Positions 56,848-64,000 of a DNA stretch of 64,000 bases are shown here, one piece after another (the first letter of the stretch is position 1; each line of letters starts with the position of its first letter). Source of the stretch: Psychrobacter pygoscelis (GTDB taxonomy: Bacteria; Pseudomonadota; Gammaproteobacteria; Pseudomonadales; Moraxellaceae); assembly GCF_004335015.1 (NCBI RefSeq), contig NZ_RQRU01000002.1, positions 744,001 through 808,000 on the forward strand, written 5' to 3'. The translations under genes were made by a program, and so were the position numbers. The notes beneath the pieces were generated by a model that saw nothing but the letters and a program-made list of their open reading frames with translations, did no database searches and was not told the DNA's origin.

Positions 56848-58242
56848 GTGACCGCCGCCCTTTTTGCCTCCTCGCAGAGTTTAACTCAGCCCCCTACCAT
56901 TGCTGCTATCGCCACGCCAATAGGTCGCGGCGGTGTCGGTATCATTCGTCTGTCAGGCAGCAAAGCCTATGACATCGCATGTAAGCTTACTAACAAAAGC
57001 AAATTCACCCCAAGGCTGGCCAGTTTTTGCCGATTCTATGATGCTCAAGGTCAGGTAATTGACGAAGGTTTGGTGTTATATTTTAAAGCACCGCACTCCT
57101 TTACTGGCGAAGATGTGATTGAGCTGCAAGGTCATGGTGGTATGATCTTGCAAAATCAGCTACTGGCGCGGGTGTTTGATTTGGGCGCTAAACAAGCCGC
57201 AGCTGGTGAGTTCTCTTATCGCGCTTTTGATAATGATAAGCTTGATTTACTGCAAGCCGAAGCTATTGCTGATGCGATAGATGCGACCAGTGTGGCAGCA
57301 GCCAGTAGTGCTATCCGCTCCCTTAGCGGAGAGTTCTCTGCACAGATAAATGACTTACTTGAGCAGCTTATCAACGTAAGGCTGCACGTCGAGGCGGCGA
57401 TTGACTTTCCAGAAGAAGAGGACGTAGACTTCTTATCTGATGGGGTGATTGAGTCGAAGGTTAGTAACATTCAAGCTCAAATCCGGCAGGTATTAGCAAC
57501 GGCTCAGCAAGGCCAGCTGCTCCGCGATGGTATTGATGTGGTGATCGCAGGTAGGCCAAATGCGGGCAAATCAAGCTTACTCAATCGGCTAGCCGGACAA
57601 GAAAGGGCAATTGTTACGGAGATTGCTGGTACGACGCGCGATACCTTGCAAGAGACGGTAGTACTCAATGGCTTAACTCTGCACCTCACTGATACCGCCG
57701 GTCTTAGAGAGACGACAGATACAGTAGAGCGCATGGGTATTGAGCGGGCGCGCCGTGCTATCGATCAAGCCGACTTATTGCTGCTGGTCTATGACATTAC
57801 TCAAGATGCTGATCCTCTGGCACTTGCCCAGCAGTTATTTGGTCAACTACCATCCCCTGAGCGCTTGCTAATCATCGGTAATAAGTGCGATCTATTAGCG
57901 CAGTCGCTAGCAGCGGTAAGCGAGATAAATGGCTATCAACAAATCAATGTTTCATGTGAAACATCGCAAGGAATTGAGCGGTTAATTGATGGCTTATGTG
58001 CTAAGGTAGGCTTTCATCCACCTGAAAATAGTATGATAGCGCGTACTCGGCATATCGATGCGCTGAAACGTACCGCCACTCATTTAGAGCAGGCTTATGA
58101 GCAGTTAACCGTGTTTGCTGCTGGTGAGTTGGTGGCGGAAAGCTTGCGTCAAGCGCAAGTTAGCCTAGGAGAGATTACGGGACAATTTAGTGCAGATGAC
58201 TTACTAGGAAAGATATTCGGTAGTTTTTGTATTGGTAAATAG
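56848..58242 (+). CDS. mnmE: tRNA modification GTPase MnmE
   Basis: MnmE with MnmG makes the (carboxymethyl)aminomethyl group at U34 of tRNAs. The 464-residue protein starts at GTG 56848. The N-terminal tetrahydrofolate-binding domain shows PPTIAAIATPIGRGGVGIIRLSGS and AGEFSYRAFDNDKLDLLQAEAIADAI. The GTPase domain has GRPNAGKSSLLN, IAGTTRDTLQE, DTAGLRET and NKCD, and the chain ends FCIGK, with the Cys needed for activity. A parS-like palindrome with one mismatch is embedded at 57948-57963. Confidence 0.97.
   Translation: MTAALFASSQSLTQPPTIAAIATPIGRGGVGIIRLSGSKAYDIACKLTNKSKFTPRLASFCRFYDAQGQVIDEGLVLYFKAPHSFTGEDVIELQGHGGMILQNQLLARVFDLGAKQAAAGEFSYRAFDNDKLDLLQAEAIADAIDATSVAAASSAIRSLSGEFSAQINDLLEQLINVRLHVEAAIDFPEEEDVDFLSDGVIESKVSNIQAQIRQVLATAQQGQLLRDGIDVVIAGRPNAGKSSLLNRLAGQERAIVTEIAGTTRDTLQETVVLNGLTLHLTDTAGLRETTDTVERMGIERARRAIDQADLLLLVYDITQDADPLALAQQLFGQLPSPERLLIIGNKCDLLAQSLAAVSEINGYQQINVSCETSQGIERLIDGLCAKVGFHPPENSMIARTRHIDALKRTATHLEQAYEQLTVFAAGELVAESLRQAQVSLGEITGQFSADDLLGKIFGSFCIGK
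57948..57963. other. parS-like site (15/16) in mnmE
   Basis: TGTTTCATGTGAAACA differs from the 16-bp parS consensus at one central base. Confidence 0.6.
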
Positions 58243-58351
58243 CCGATGGATGAATATCAGGTTGCTAAATAAAAGCGCTAAGGCTGGCCTCTGTCAGAGG
58301 CTACAAAAATTCATCCTCGTGGCACACCGGCTACTTTTTAGAGTGAGCTTA

Positions 58352-58460
58352 CTATATAAGTACCTATGTAATAAGTACCCATGGCATGGAATGACCATGG
58401 TGTTGCACAGTCTATATAAGTACCTATGTAATAAGTACCTATGTAATAAGTACTTATGTA
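58352..58460. repeat. direct repeats of a 15-bp unit (ATAAGTACCTATGTA)
   Basis: The unit ATAAGTACCTATGTA occurs at 58356-58370, 58416-58430 and 58431-58445. Variants begin at 58371 and at 58446-58460 (ATAAGTACTTATGTA). A longer block, 58352-58379, is repeated exactly at 58412-58439, 60 bases away. The last unit forms the palindrome AAGTACTTATGTACTT. It lies in the mnmE-nrdR gap. Function is unknown; it is iteron-like in form. Confidence 0.85.
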
Positions 58461-58530
58461 CTTTAGATCTTCTTCAAGCCCATTAATTTTCACTCATGCT
58501 CAGTAAGAGCTTTACCAGTTAGGATCTGTC

Positions 58531-58992
58531 ATGCACTGTCCCTATTGCAACGCTTCTGAAACCAAAGTTATTGACTCAAGATTGGCAGCAGAAGGTGCTC
58601 AGGTGCGTAGACGGCGTCAGTGTAGTCTATGCCAAGAGCGCTTTACCACGTTTGAGATGGTAGAGGTGGTTATGCCGCGAATTATTAAGTCTAGTGGCAA
58701 GATAGAACCTTATGATAATGAAAAACTTCGCCGCTCTATTCAGCTGCCGCTGCAAAAGCGCCCTGTCACCACCGATGGTCAAGAAGGTATGATTAGCCGC
58801 ATTGAAAAACGAGTCCGGCAGATGGGTGAGCGGGAGATTAGCAGTAAAGTTTTAGGTGAGATTGTGATGAGCGAGCTAAAAGATCTAGATGATGTCGCCT
58901 ACGTACGTTTTGCTAGTGTCTATCGCGACTTTCAGGATATCGAAGCCTTTAAAAAGGAGCTGGCTAATATTCGCCCAGATGATCTAACCTAG
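58531..58992 (+). CDS. nrdR: transcriptional repressor NrdR
   Basis: NrdR senses ATP/dATP and represses ribonucleotide reductase genes. The 153-residue protein starts [17 protein letters not shown] with a zinc ribbon (C-P-Y-C ... C-S-L-C), then [17 protein letters not shown]. The ATP-cone follows with [31 protein letters not shown], and the chain ends [24 protein letters not shown]. It lies upstream of ribD, a common nrdR-rib arrangement in gammaproteobacteria. NrdR boxes near nrd genes are outside this window. Confidence 0.97.
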   Translation: MHCPYCNASETKVIDSRLAAEGAQVRRRRQCSLCQERFTTFEMVEVVMPRIIKSSGKIEPYDNEKLRRSIQLPLQKRPVTTDGQEGMISRIEKRVRQMGEREISSKVLGEIVMSELKDLDDVAYVRFASVYRDFQDIEAFKKELANIRPDDLT

Positions 58993-59106
58993 TGGCCTAT
59001 AGTTTTTAGGTTTTAGCTCATACTCCCTCAAACTCTTTGTCGTTGCAAACCGCTGCTTAGCTAATGTTAATGTCACTTTTACTCTTTCTTTAACCTGTGA
59101 GTCGAT

Positions 59107-60177
59107 ATGTCAGCTTCTATGAACCCGAGTCTTTCTTCATCCGCTGCCCTCACAGCGCAAGATAGCTATTTTATGAGCCTCGCTATCGAGGTGGCAAAGC
59201 AGGGCTTATATACCACGCGGCCCAATCCTGCTGTCGGCTGTGTCATCGTAAAAAATCAGCAAATTGTGGGTCAAGGCTTTCATCCTCAAGCGGGTCAGCC
59301 GCATGCAGAAGTCTTCGCGCTAAAGGAGGCGGGGGATAATAGTATTGGGGCGTGTGCTTATGTCACGCTAGAGCCGTGTAGTCACACCGGTCGAACGCCA
59401 CCTTGTGCAGCCGCGCTTATCAAAGCGCAAGTTGCTAGAGTTGTTGTTGCTGGATTAGACCCCAATCCTAGTGTGTCAGGCCGAGGTGTTGCTATGCTAG
59501 AGGCGGCAGGTATCGAAGTGGTCGTTGGGGTAATGAAAAAACAGGCTGAGGCGCTCAATCCTGGGTTTTTGCAGGCCATGCGTACCGGCCTGCCTTTTGT
59601 TCGCCTAAAGATAGCCAGTAGCTTAGATGGTCGGACAGCCATGGCTTCAGGAGAATCCAAATGGATAACCGGTCCAGCAGCTCGAAACGACGTACAAAAG
59701 ATTAGAGCGAGGAGTGCGGCGATTATTACCGGTAGTGGTACAGTAATAGCGGATAATCCTAGCTTAAACGTGCGCTCAAACGAGCTAGGGGTGGATGTGA
59801 AACAAATACCCCAACCAAAAGTAGTGGTGATCGATAGAAGGTCACGACTTAGTCACACGGCTGACTATGAGGTTTGCCAGCGCTCAGACACTCTTTTTTG
59901 GCGGCAGGACGACTTGCGAGCGCTACTGCAAAGTCTGGTAGCTGAGTATCAGTGTTTTGATGTGTTGGTAGAGGCAGGAGCGCAACTAGCAAGCAGCTTT
60001 TTGCAAGCCCGATTGGTCGATGAGCTGATCGTTTACCAGGCTCCATGCTTGCTAGGCAGCACTGCGCGGCCGATGATGCAATTCGAGCTTGCAAGCCTCA
60101 CCGAGCAGTTGAGATTCCAGTGTGTCTCGCATACCTTAATTGGTAACGATTTAAAGCTAGTATTTACCCCACTGTGA
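59107..60177 (+). CDS. ribD: bifunctional deaminase/reductase RibD (riboflavin synthesis)
   Basis: RibD deaminates and then reduces the pyrimidine intermediates of riboflavin synthesis. In the 356-residue chain the zinc deaminase domain comes first: RPNPAVGCVIV, GQPHAEVFAL and VTLEPCSHTGRTPPC. The NADPH reductase domain follows with LPFVRLKIASSLDGRTAMASGESKWITG, ARNDVQKIRARSAAIITGSGTV and VLVEAGAQLASSFL. It is 114 bases after nrdR. Unlike the usual tight ribD-ribE spacing, 719 bases carrying replication-type sites separate it from ribE. Confidence 0.96.
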   Translation: MSASMNPSLSSSAALTAQDSYFMSLAIEVAKQGLYTTRPNPAVGCVIVKNQQIVGQGFHPQAGQPHAEVFALKEAGDNSIGACAYVTLEPCSHTGRTPPCAAALIKAQVARVVVAGLDPNPSVSGRGVAMLEAAGIEVVVGVMKKQAEALNPGFLQAMRTGLPFVRLKIASSLDGRTAMASGESKWITGPAARNDVQKIRARSAAIITGSGTVIADNPSLNVRSNELGVDVKQIPQPKVVVIDRRSRLSHTADYEVCQRSDTLFWRQDDLRALLQSLVAEYQCFDVLVEAGAQLASSFLQARLVDELIVYQAPCLLGSTARPMMQFELASLTEQLRFQCVSHTLIGNDLKLVFTPL

Positions 60178-60504
60178 AATACTGCGCTTAGTTTTGTAAG
60201 TTTGCACAGTGGTCAGCCTAATATCATTTGAGCATTGCAGAACCACTTTCAAGAGTAAATGCCTAATAGGGTCACCATGAGTGAAATCTAACTGGTATTT
60301 TAATATATTGCTTCGACACTCAACTAGATACTGAGAGATTGATCAAAAAACTACCCACTAAGTTGATATTCAGCCTGCTCAGTACGCTTAACATTTGACT
60401 GCATTTATCGCGACTAAGATTTAAGGATGAGGCCACGATATAATAGGCTAATAAGATATCCACAGTTGGCCTAACTTATACCAAGCTTTATTTAAAAAAT
60501 ATTA

Positions 60505-60518
60505 GTTTCACGTGAAAC
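60505..60518. other. parS site (14/14 core)
   Basis: GTTTCACGTGAAAC, one base from a DnaA-box-like TGGGGATAA. Confidence 0.85.
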
Positions 60519-60668
60519 TGGGGATAACTGGGTTTCATGTGGAACTTTTATAAGGCTAGCATTAAAGTTAGTTATCATTTAATAGCTTGATTTTAAAGGC
60601 GTGTAGACATAATGGTCTGTGATTAGAGGTAAAACCCTTAATTATTGTGCAGCTGTGGATAACTTCGG

Positions 60669-60682
60669 GTTTCACGTGAAAT
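60669..60682. other. parS-like site (13/14)
   Basis: GTTTCACGTGAAAT lies 6 bases after an exact DnaA box. Confidence 0.65.
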
Positions 60683-60896
60683 TTCTATAAAAATTCGCTC
60701 TCAATTAAAAGTTATCCACAGCCATGTTCTGTATTGTGTGATGCTATGAGCTGTAGCGTTAAACTTAAATTAATCAGCAGTATTTGCGTAAAGGGTAAGA
60801 GCGGCTATAAGCTCAGCGAATTAGGTTAAATCTATGCTGGTTTAACGCAGTTAAGGCGGCAGCAATTAATATTTCAAACCTTTATAAAGGAAGCAT

Positions 60897-61589
60897 ATGT
60901 TTACTGGTATTATTGAAAGTACAGGCGTGATAAAAGCCCTCTCTCCGCTAGGGGGTGATATTCGTCTGACCGTAGAAGCCGCTGCTTTAGACTTAACTGA
61001 TGTATCTCTTGGCGACTCAATAGCCTCAAATGGGATATGTCTGACAGTAGTCGCATTATCTGACACAAGCTACTCCGTAGATGTTTCACGTGAAACTCTA
61101 GCTAAGACGGCCATGCAGTGGTGGAAACCAGGGGACAAAGTGAATCTAGAAAAGGCCATGCTGCCTACCACTCGTTTTGGCGGACACATTGTCTCTGGTC
61201 ATGTCGATGGTGTCGGTATTATCAGCCAGCGTCGCCAAGATGCTCGCTCAATCTATTTTGAGATTGAGTTGCCTGAGTCTTTAGCTTATTACACAGCGAC
61301 TAAGGGCTCGATTACGGTAGATGGTATCAGCCTAACCACTAATTTGGTAAAAGATAATGTGGTCTGTCTGAACATTATTCCGCATACCGCCAAAGTGACT
61401 AACATCGAGCAGCATTGGCAGGTTGGTAGTAAGGTCAATATCGAGGTCGATGTCGTCGCGCGTTATCTTGAGCGTTTGCTACTAAAACAGCAGTCACCGA
61501 GGACCGGAGCATCAAGCAAAGCTGATCAGTCGTCGTCTGGGCTCACGGAAGCCTTTTTGGCAGAGAATGGTTTTATAAAACCACGATAG
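60897..61589 (+). CDS. ribE: riboflavin synthase alpha chain
   Basis: The enzyme dismutates two lumazine molecules into riboflavin. The 230-residue protein has the two-fold internal repeat typical of the family: MFTGIIESTGVI ... SIASNGICLTVV ... DVSRETL in the first half and FGGHIVSGHVDGVG ... GSITVDGISLTTN ... NIIPHTAKVTN in the second. A 14/14 parS core is embedded in the codons for DVSRET (61083-61096). The last ~30 residues are a polar extension. AAAGGAAG precedes the ATG. E. coli calls this gene ribC. Confidence 0.95.
   Translation: MFTGIIESTGVIKALSPLGGDIRLTVEAAALDLTDVSLGDSIASNGICLTVVALSDTSYSVDVSRETLAKTAMQWWKPGDKVNLEKAMLPTTRFGGHIVSGHVDGVGIISQRRQDARSIYFEIELPESLAYYTATKGSITVDGISLTTNLVKDNVVCLNIIPHTAKVTNIEQHWQVGSKVNIEVDVVARYLERLLLKQQSPRTGASSKADQSSSGLTEAFLAENGFIKPR
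61083..61096. other. parS site (14/14 core) in ribE
   Basis: GTTTCACGTGAAAC preceded by T; 15 of 16 consensus bases match. It is the outermost plus-side copy, about 8.5 kb from oriC. Confidence 0.85.
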
Positions 61590-62074
61590 AGGCGTAATAG
61601 TGGATTGATGGACTGGCGCAATAACACTGTCAGTAAGCTTCGGTGCCGGATTGACCACATGTCATGCGAACAATCTGCTGATCCTAACTCCAACACTGAG
61701 ATAGAGCGCTTACTTGGCATAATTATGCTACGCTAAATGTCAATGTTATCGCTAGAGTTGTGAGTTAATATTTAACGCTAAGGCATAAGTTATATAGTCT
61801 AGCTTGAGATAGCGTAACTATATTCTTTATTGCTAAGGCTTATGGCTTACTAGAGGTTTTGATTGATACTTTGACCGTTAATATAAAGGTTATTTTTTGA
61901 GTGTATTCTTGGATTTAGGCTTTTTTAGTTTTATTGTGGCTTGACTATATTTACTAACATTATGACCTCTTATTATGTCCACTTATATGGTCACTATTTA
62001 TACCCTTTGTTGTAAGCTAACCTTATAATAAGTTTACCTTTTTCTTGATATCAGCCCTTCAGGACGACGCCTTT
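61590..62074. other. ribE-CAP gene spacer
   Basis: 485 AT-rich bases with no gene recognised. The CAP lipoprotein promoter must be near the 3' end. Confidence 0.35.
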
Positions 62075-63331
62075 ATGAAATTCTCGCCGACGGTTAATCA
62101 TTCCTTAATCACTCGAATACTGCCCTTAGCGGTACTGACAGCCTCATTAGCCGCGTGTGGTGGCGGTGGCGGTGATTCAAGCCCTGTCCCTACCACGCCC
62201 TCTGCCCCCTCCGATACGGCGCCGACCCCTAAACCTAACCCTCCTCAGGGCGGTCAAGTCGCGAAGCCTGATGAAGTGCTTGTCACGCCAGTTGCTCCCT
62301 CTAAGCCAACCAACCCCTCTAAACCAGCTGAACCCTCTACTGATCAACCTCCGCCTTCTACGCCATCTTATGATGGTATTACCATGACTCAAAGCGAGCG
62401 AGCGGTATTTGAGCGCTTAAATGCGCGGCGAGAGACTTGCGGCTTTGGTGGTCTAAATGCGAACTCAAAGCTGATGATGGCGGCCAACAACCATACCAAC
62501 TACCTGCTGCATATGACTCAGTTTAGTGCTCAGCCCTTTCAAGGTCACTATGAGACGGGTGTTGACGAATTTAGTGGCACTAAAAACCCCTATTACTCAG
62601 GGCGAGCAGTGGCTGATCGCTTATCTACTACCTCGAGAAAAGGTGCCAAAGCGGTAGCCGTAAACTATCCTTATTATACGGTTGCAGAAAATCTATCCTT
62701 TTTGAGATTCAATGATACATACTTTGACAAAAATGGCGATGAGCAACTTGCCTTGAAGGGTATTAATGGCTTGCTGGCAGCACCGTATCATATGGCGAGC
62801 TTACTGAGTCCAGAGTTTGCTGATATCGGTATAGGGTATGGCCGCACGCCAATGAAGTCGCCGTTTAAATTGGAGGGTGGTGGTAATACTGACGGGCAGG
62901 CCAGTGTGCTTGAGATGGTGTTAGCGGTACAAAGAGATAATATTAGAACACCGCCCAATCAGGTCATTAGCTACCCGTGTACAGGCACAGTCGGCACTCA
63001 ATATGAGCTTAAACATGAGTCTCCCAATCCCTTTAGCAATACCAATCGAAACTTGGCAAAAGACCCCATTGGTCAGCCAATTTTTATCCTAGCCAATGGC
63101 AGTCTAAGAGTGAGCAATTACAAGATGACTGATGCGGCGAATAATGAGATTGCCCTTCAGGCGCTCACTGCAAAAAATGACCCCAATCATATATTAGAGC
63201 CGACGCAGGTCATATTGATGCCACTCACTGCGCTACAGCCCAATCAGACTTATCGGGTCACCTATCAGGCCTCTGTTAACGGTGCTAGCTCAGAGCCGTA
63301 TGAGGTTATCTTTAGCACTAAAGCGCAATAA
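62075..63331 (+). CDS. CAP (SCP/PR-1) domain lipoprotein
   Basis: A 418-residue lipoprotein: signal peptide ending in SLAAC, then GGGGGDSS, then a ~75-residue Pro/Thr/Ser linker containing KPTNPSKPAEPS. A CAP-like domain follows with SERAVFERLNARRETCGFGGL, LMMAANNHTNYLLHM, FQGHYETG, YTVAENLSF and a pocket segment YHMASLLSPEFADIGIGYG (His/Glu positions as in CAP proteins). The C-terminal ~100 residues look like a beta-sandwich (LQPNQTYRVTYQASVNG). I used ATG 62075, which starts a proper signal peptide; a start at 62045 has none. The linker resembles that of the KPTNP lipoprotein at 17892. Confidence 0.88.
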   Translation: MKFSPTVNHSLITRILPLAVLTASLAACGGGGGDSSPVPTTPSAPSDTAPTPKPNPPQGGQVAKPDEVLVTPVAPSKPTNPSKPAEPSTDQPPPSTPSYDGITMTQSERAVFERLNARRETCGFGGLNANSKLMMAANNHTNYLLHMTQFSAQPFQGHYETGVDEFSGTKNPYYSGRAVADRLSTTSRKGAKAVAVNYPYYTVAENLSFLRFNDTYFDKNGDEQLALKGINGLLAAPYHMASLLSPEFADIGIGYGRTPMKSPFKLEGGGNTDGQASVLEMVLAVQRDNIRTPPNQVISYPCTGTVGTQYELKHESPNPFSNTNRNLAKDPIGQPIFILANGSLRVSNYKMTDAANNEIALQALTAKNDPNHILEPTQVILMPLTALQPNQTYRVTYQASVNGASSEPYEVIFSTKAQ

Positions 63332-63379
63332 TGCGACTAATCGTGGCAAGCAGTCTCTAGTTGCCCTTAGCTTATTTGC

Positions 63380-63418
63380 AAAACCCTAGTCGTTGTCAGC
63401 TAACTGCTAGGGTTTTTT
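63380..63418 (+). terminator. Rho-independent terminator of the CAP gene
   Basis: AAAACCCTAG (63380-63389) pairs with CTAGGGTTTT (63407-63416), followed by T. It can also serve the convergent sensor gene. Confidence 0.85.
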
Positions 63419-63440
63419 AATAACTAGAATTTGTCATGTT

Positions 63441-64000
63441 CTAATTAGTGGGGTTAGGGTTATGCAAAAACTGCTTAAGCACAGTGGAGAGCTTGTCTTT
63501 ATTCAGTGGCTTAGCGAGGAAGCTATTCATTCCCGCTTGCAGGCAGGCATTGCGGTCCTCATCCGTGTCATTGGCGGTTAGCGCAATGATAGGAATGTTA
63601 TTGTTATCAGCACGGATCTGTTCGGTGGCGGATAGACCGTCGAGAATAGGCATGCGGCAGTCCATTAAAATTAACCCAACTTCGTTAGGGTATTGATTGA
63701 GAGTCTGGATTGCTGCTGCGCCATTTTCTGCGACGATACTACGGTAGCCAAGCTTTTCAAGTACTTTGCAGGCGACTTTTTGATTCATAGGATTGTCCTC
63801 AGCTACCAAGATTAAAGGAGAGTCAGGCTGAGTAGAGTGAGCGTTAGAGACCGCGTCATCGCTGACGACATTAGAATCAGAGTCATACTTTATATCTGAT
63901 TTATCTGTGTCACTAGGTGGTAAAGAAGGCGTAGTTACCGTTGGCTTGGCATTAACATTGCCATTGTTATCAATATCGCCATTATCCTTGAGGTTATCAG
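63441..64000 (-). CDS. hybrid sensor kinase/response regulator, C-terminal receiver domain (partial)
   Basis: The minus-strand frame is open to the window edge, so only the C-terminal ~186 residues are seen. The final ~120 are a receiver domain: LVAEDNPMNQKVACKVLEKLGY with the acidic pair, LILMDCRMPILDGL with the phosphoacceptor Asp, IIALTAN with the conserved Thr and FLAKPLNKDKL with the Lys. NPMNQ is typical of receivers in hybrid kinases. Before it is a ~65-residue Asp/Asn/Ser-rich linker. A BarA/hybrid histidine kinase is likely, but the kinase part is outside the window. Confidence 0.85.
   Translation of the reverse strand, partial: DNLKDNGDIDNNGNVNAKPTVTTPSLPPSDTDKSDIKYDSDSNVVSDDAVSNAHSTQPDSPLILVAEDNPMNQKVACKVLEKLGYRSIVAENGAAAIQTLNQYPNEVGLILMDCRMPILDGLSATEQIRADNNNIPIIALTANDTDEDRNACLQAGMNSFLAKPLNKDKLSTVLKQFLHNPNPTN

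Larger units (their letters stand above)
60178..60896. other. ribD-ribE spacer with clustered DnaA boxes and parS-like sites
   Basis: The gap has no gene. DnaA boxes: ATATCCACA 60456-60464 (one mismatch), TGGGGATAA 60519-60527 (one mismatch), TGTGGATAA 60654-60662 (exact) and TTATCCACA 60712-60720 (exact). ParB-type palindromes: 60505-60518 (exact 14-mer), 60669-60682 (13 of 14) and 60532-60545 (two mismatches). The mix spans about 265 bases. AAAGGAAG before ribE is the ribosome site. No FMN riboswitch is recognised. Confidence 0.8.

Noticed and set aside
58352..58460. Possible CRISPR array
   Set aside because: Units are adjacent or separated by one 45-base gap, with no regular spacers and no cas genes.
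60750..60896. FMN riboswitch before ribE
   Set aside because: The conserved RFN blocks are not present; the spacer holds DnaA boxes and parS-like sites instead.

Overview
The window looks like a chromosomal segment of a gammaproteobacterium of the Moraxellaceae, most likely Psychrobacter. This is inferred from moderate GC, the replication-origin gene order, a lipoprotein lipase of the Psychrobacter/Moraxella cold-lipase type, a stand-alone AroA, BCCT and MocR proteins, and the protein sequences generally. No species can be named from sequence alone.

Layout. (1) 1-11.4 kb is mixed metabolism: the end of a YheT-like hydrolase, a thioesterase, a ~1 kb AT-rich strip with a decayed gene, aroA, a secreted lipase, a nitronate monooxygenase-like protein, a YhhQ queuosine-precursor transporter behind what reads as a preQ1-I riboswitch, SRPBCC and DUF2798 proteins, an amino-acid racemase and an EamA exporter. 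(2) 10.9-17.8 kb is rich in regulators and wreckage: a broken LysE exporter opposite an intact MocR regulator, a GFA protein cut short by a TGA, an HPP fragment, DinB, a MarR regulator divergent from an EamA-nitroreductase operon with two matching operators, and a DinB/MocR pair of relics. (3) 17.9-26 kb holds a lipoprotein with 13 KPTNP repeats, a Tat-exported PhoD-like phosphatase, another lipoprotein, and the DUF2157-DUF4401-GDYXXLXY membrane operon. (4) 26.2-28.1 kb is a two-gene AAA ATPase/HNH nuclease unit (Septu-type, ptuA-ptuB) next to guaA. (5) 30-37 kb holds a small lipoprotein, a MORN-repeat protein, a BCCT osmolyte transporter and a PatB/MalY C-S lyase. (6) 37.4-40.9 kb is one very AT-rich 1161-residue gene joining an Mrr-like nuclease domain to a STAND-type NTPase, a strong candidate defence protein. 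(7) 40.9-44.6 kb holds a crotonase, a membrane protein, rlmF and a broken mntP. (8) 44.7-61.6 kb is the replication-origin region: gyrB-recF-dnaN-dnaA on the minus strand, oriC with clustered DnaA boxes, then rpmH-rnpA-yidD-yidC-mnmE-nrdR-ribD-ribE on the plus strand. ParB-type parS sites flank oriC on both sides, and a second cluster of DnaA boxes mixed with parS-like sites lies between ribD and ribE. (9) The window ends with a CAP-domain lipoprotein and the C-terminal receiver domain of a hybrid sensor kinase.

Three themes stand out. First, origin biology: two DnaA-box clusters and about eight parS-like palindromes within 17 kb. Second, two independent AT-rich defence-type insertions (PtuAB and Mrr-STAND). 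Third, an unusual number of small relics and nonsense or frameshift mutants (about ten), suggesting continuing gene loss in the accessory parts. No tRNA, rRNA, CRISPR array or complete insertion sequence was recognised.
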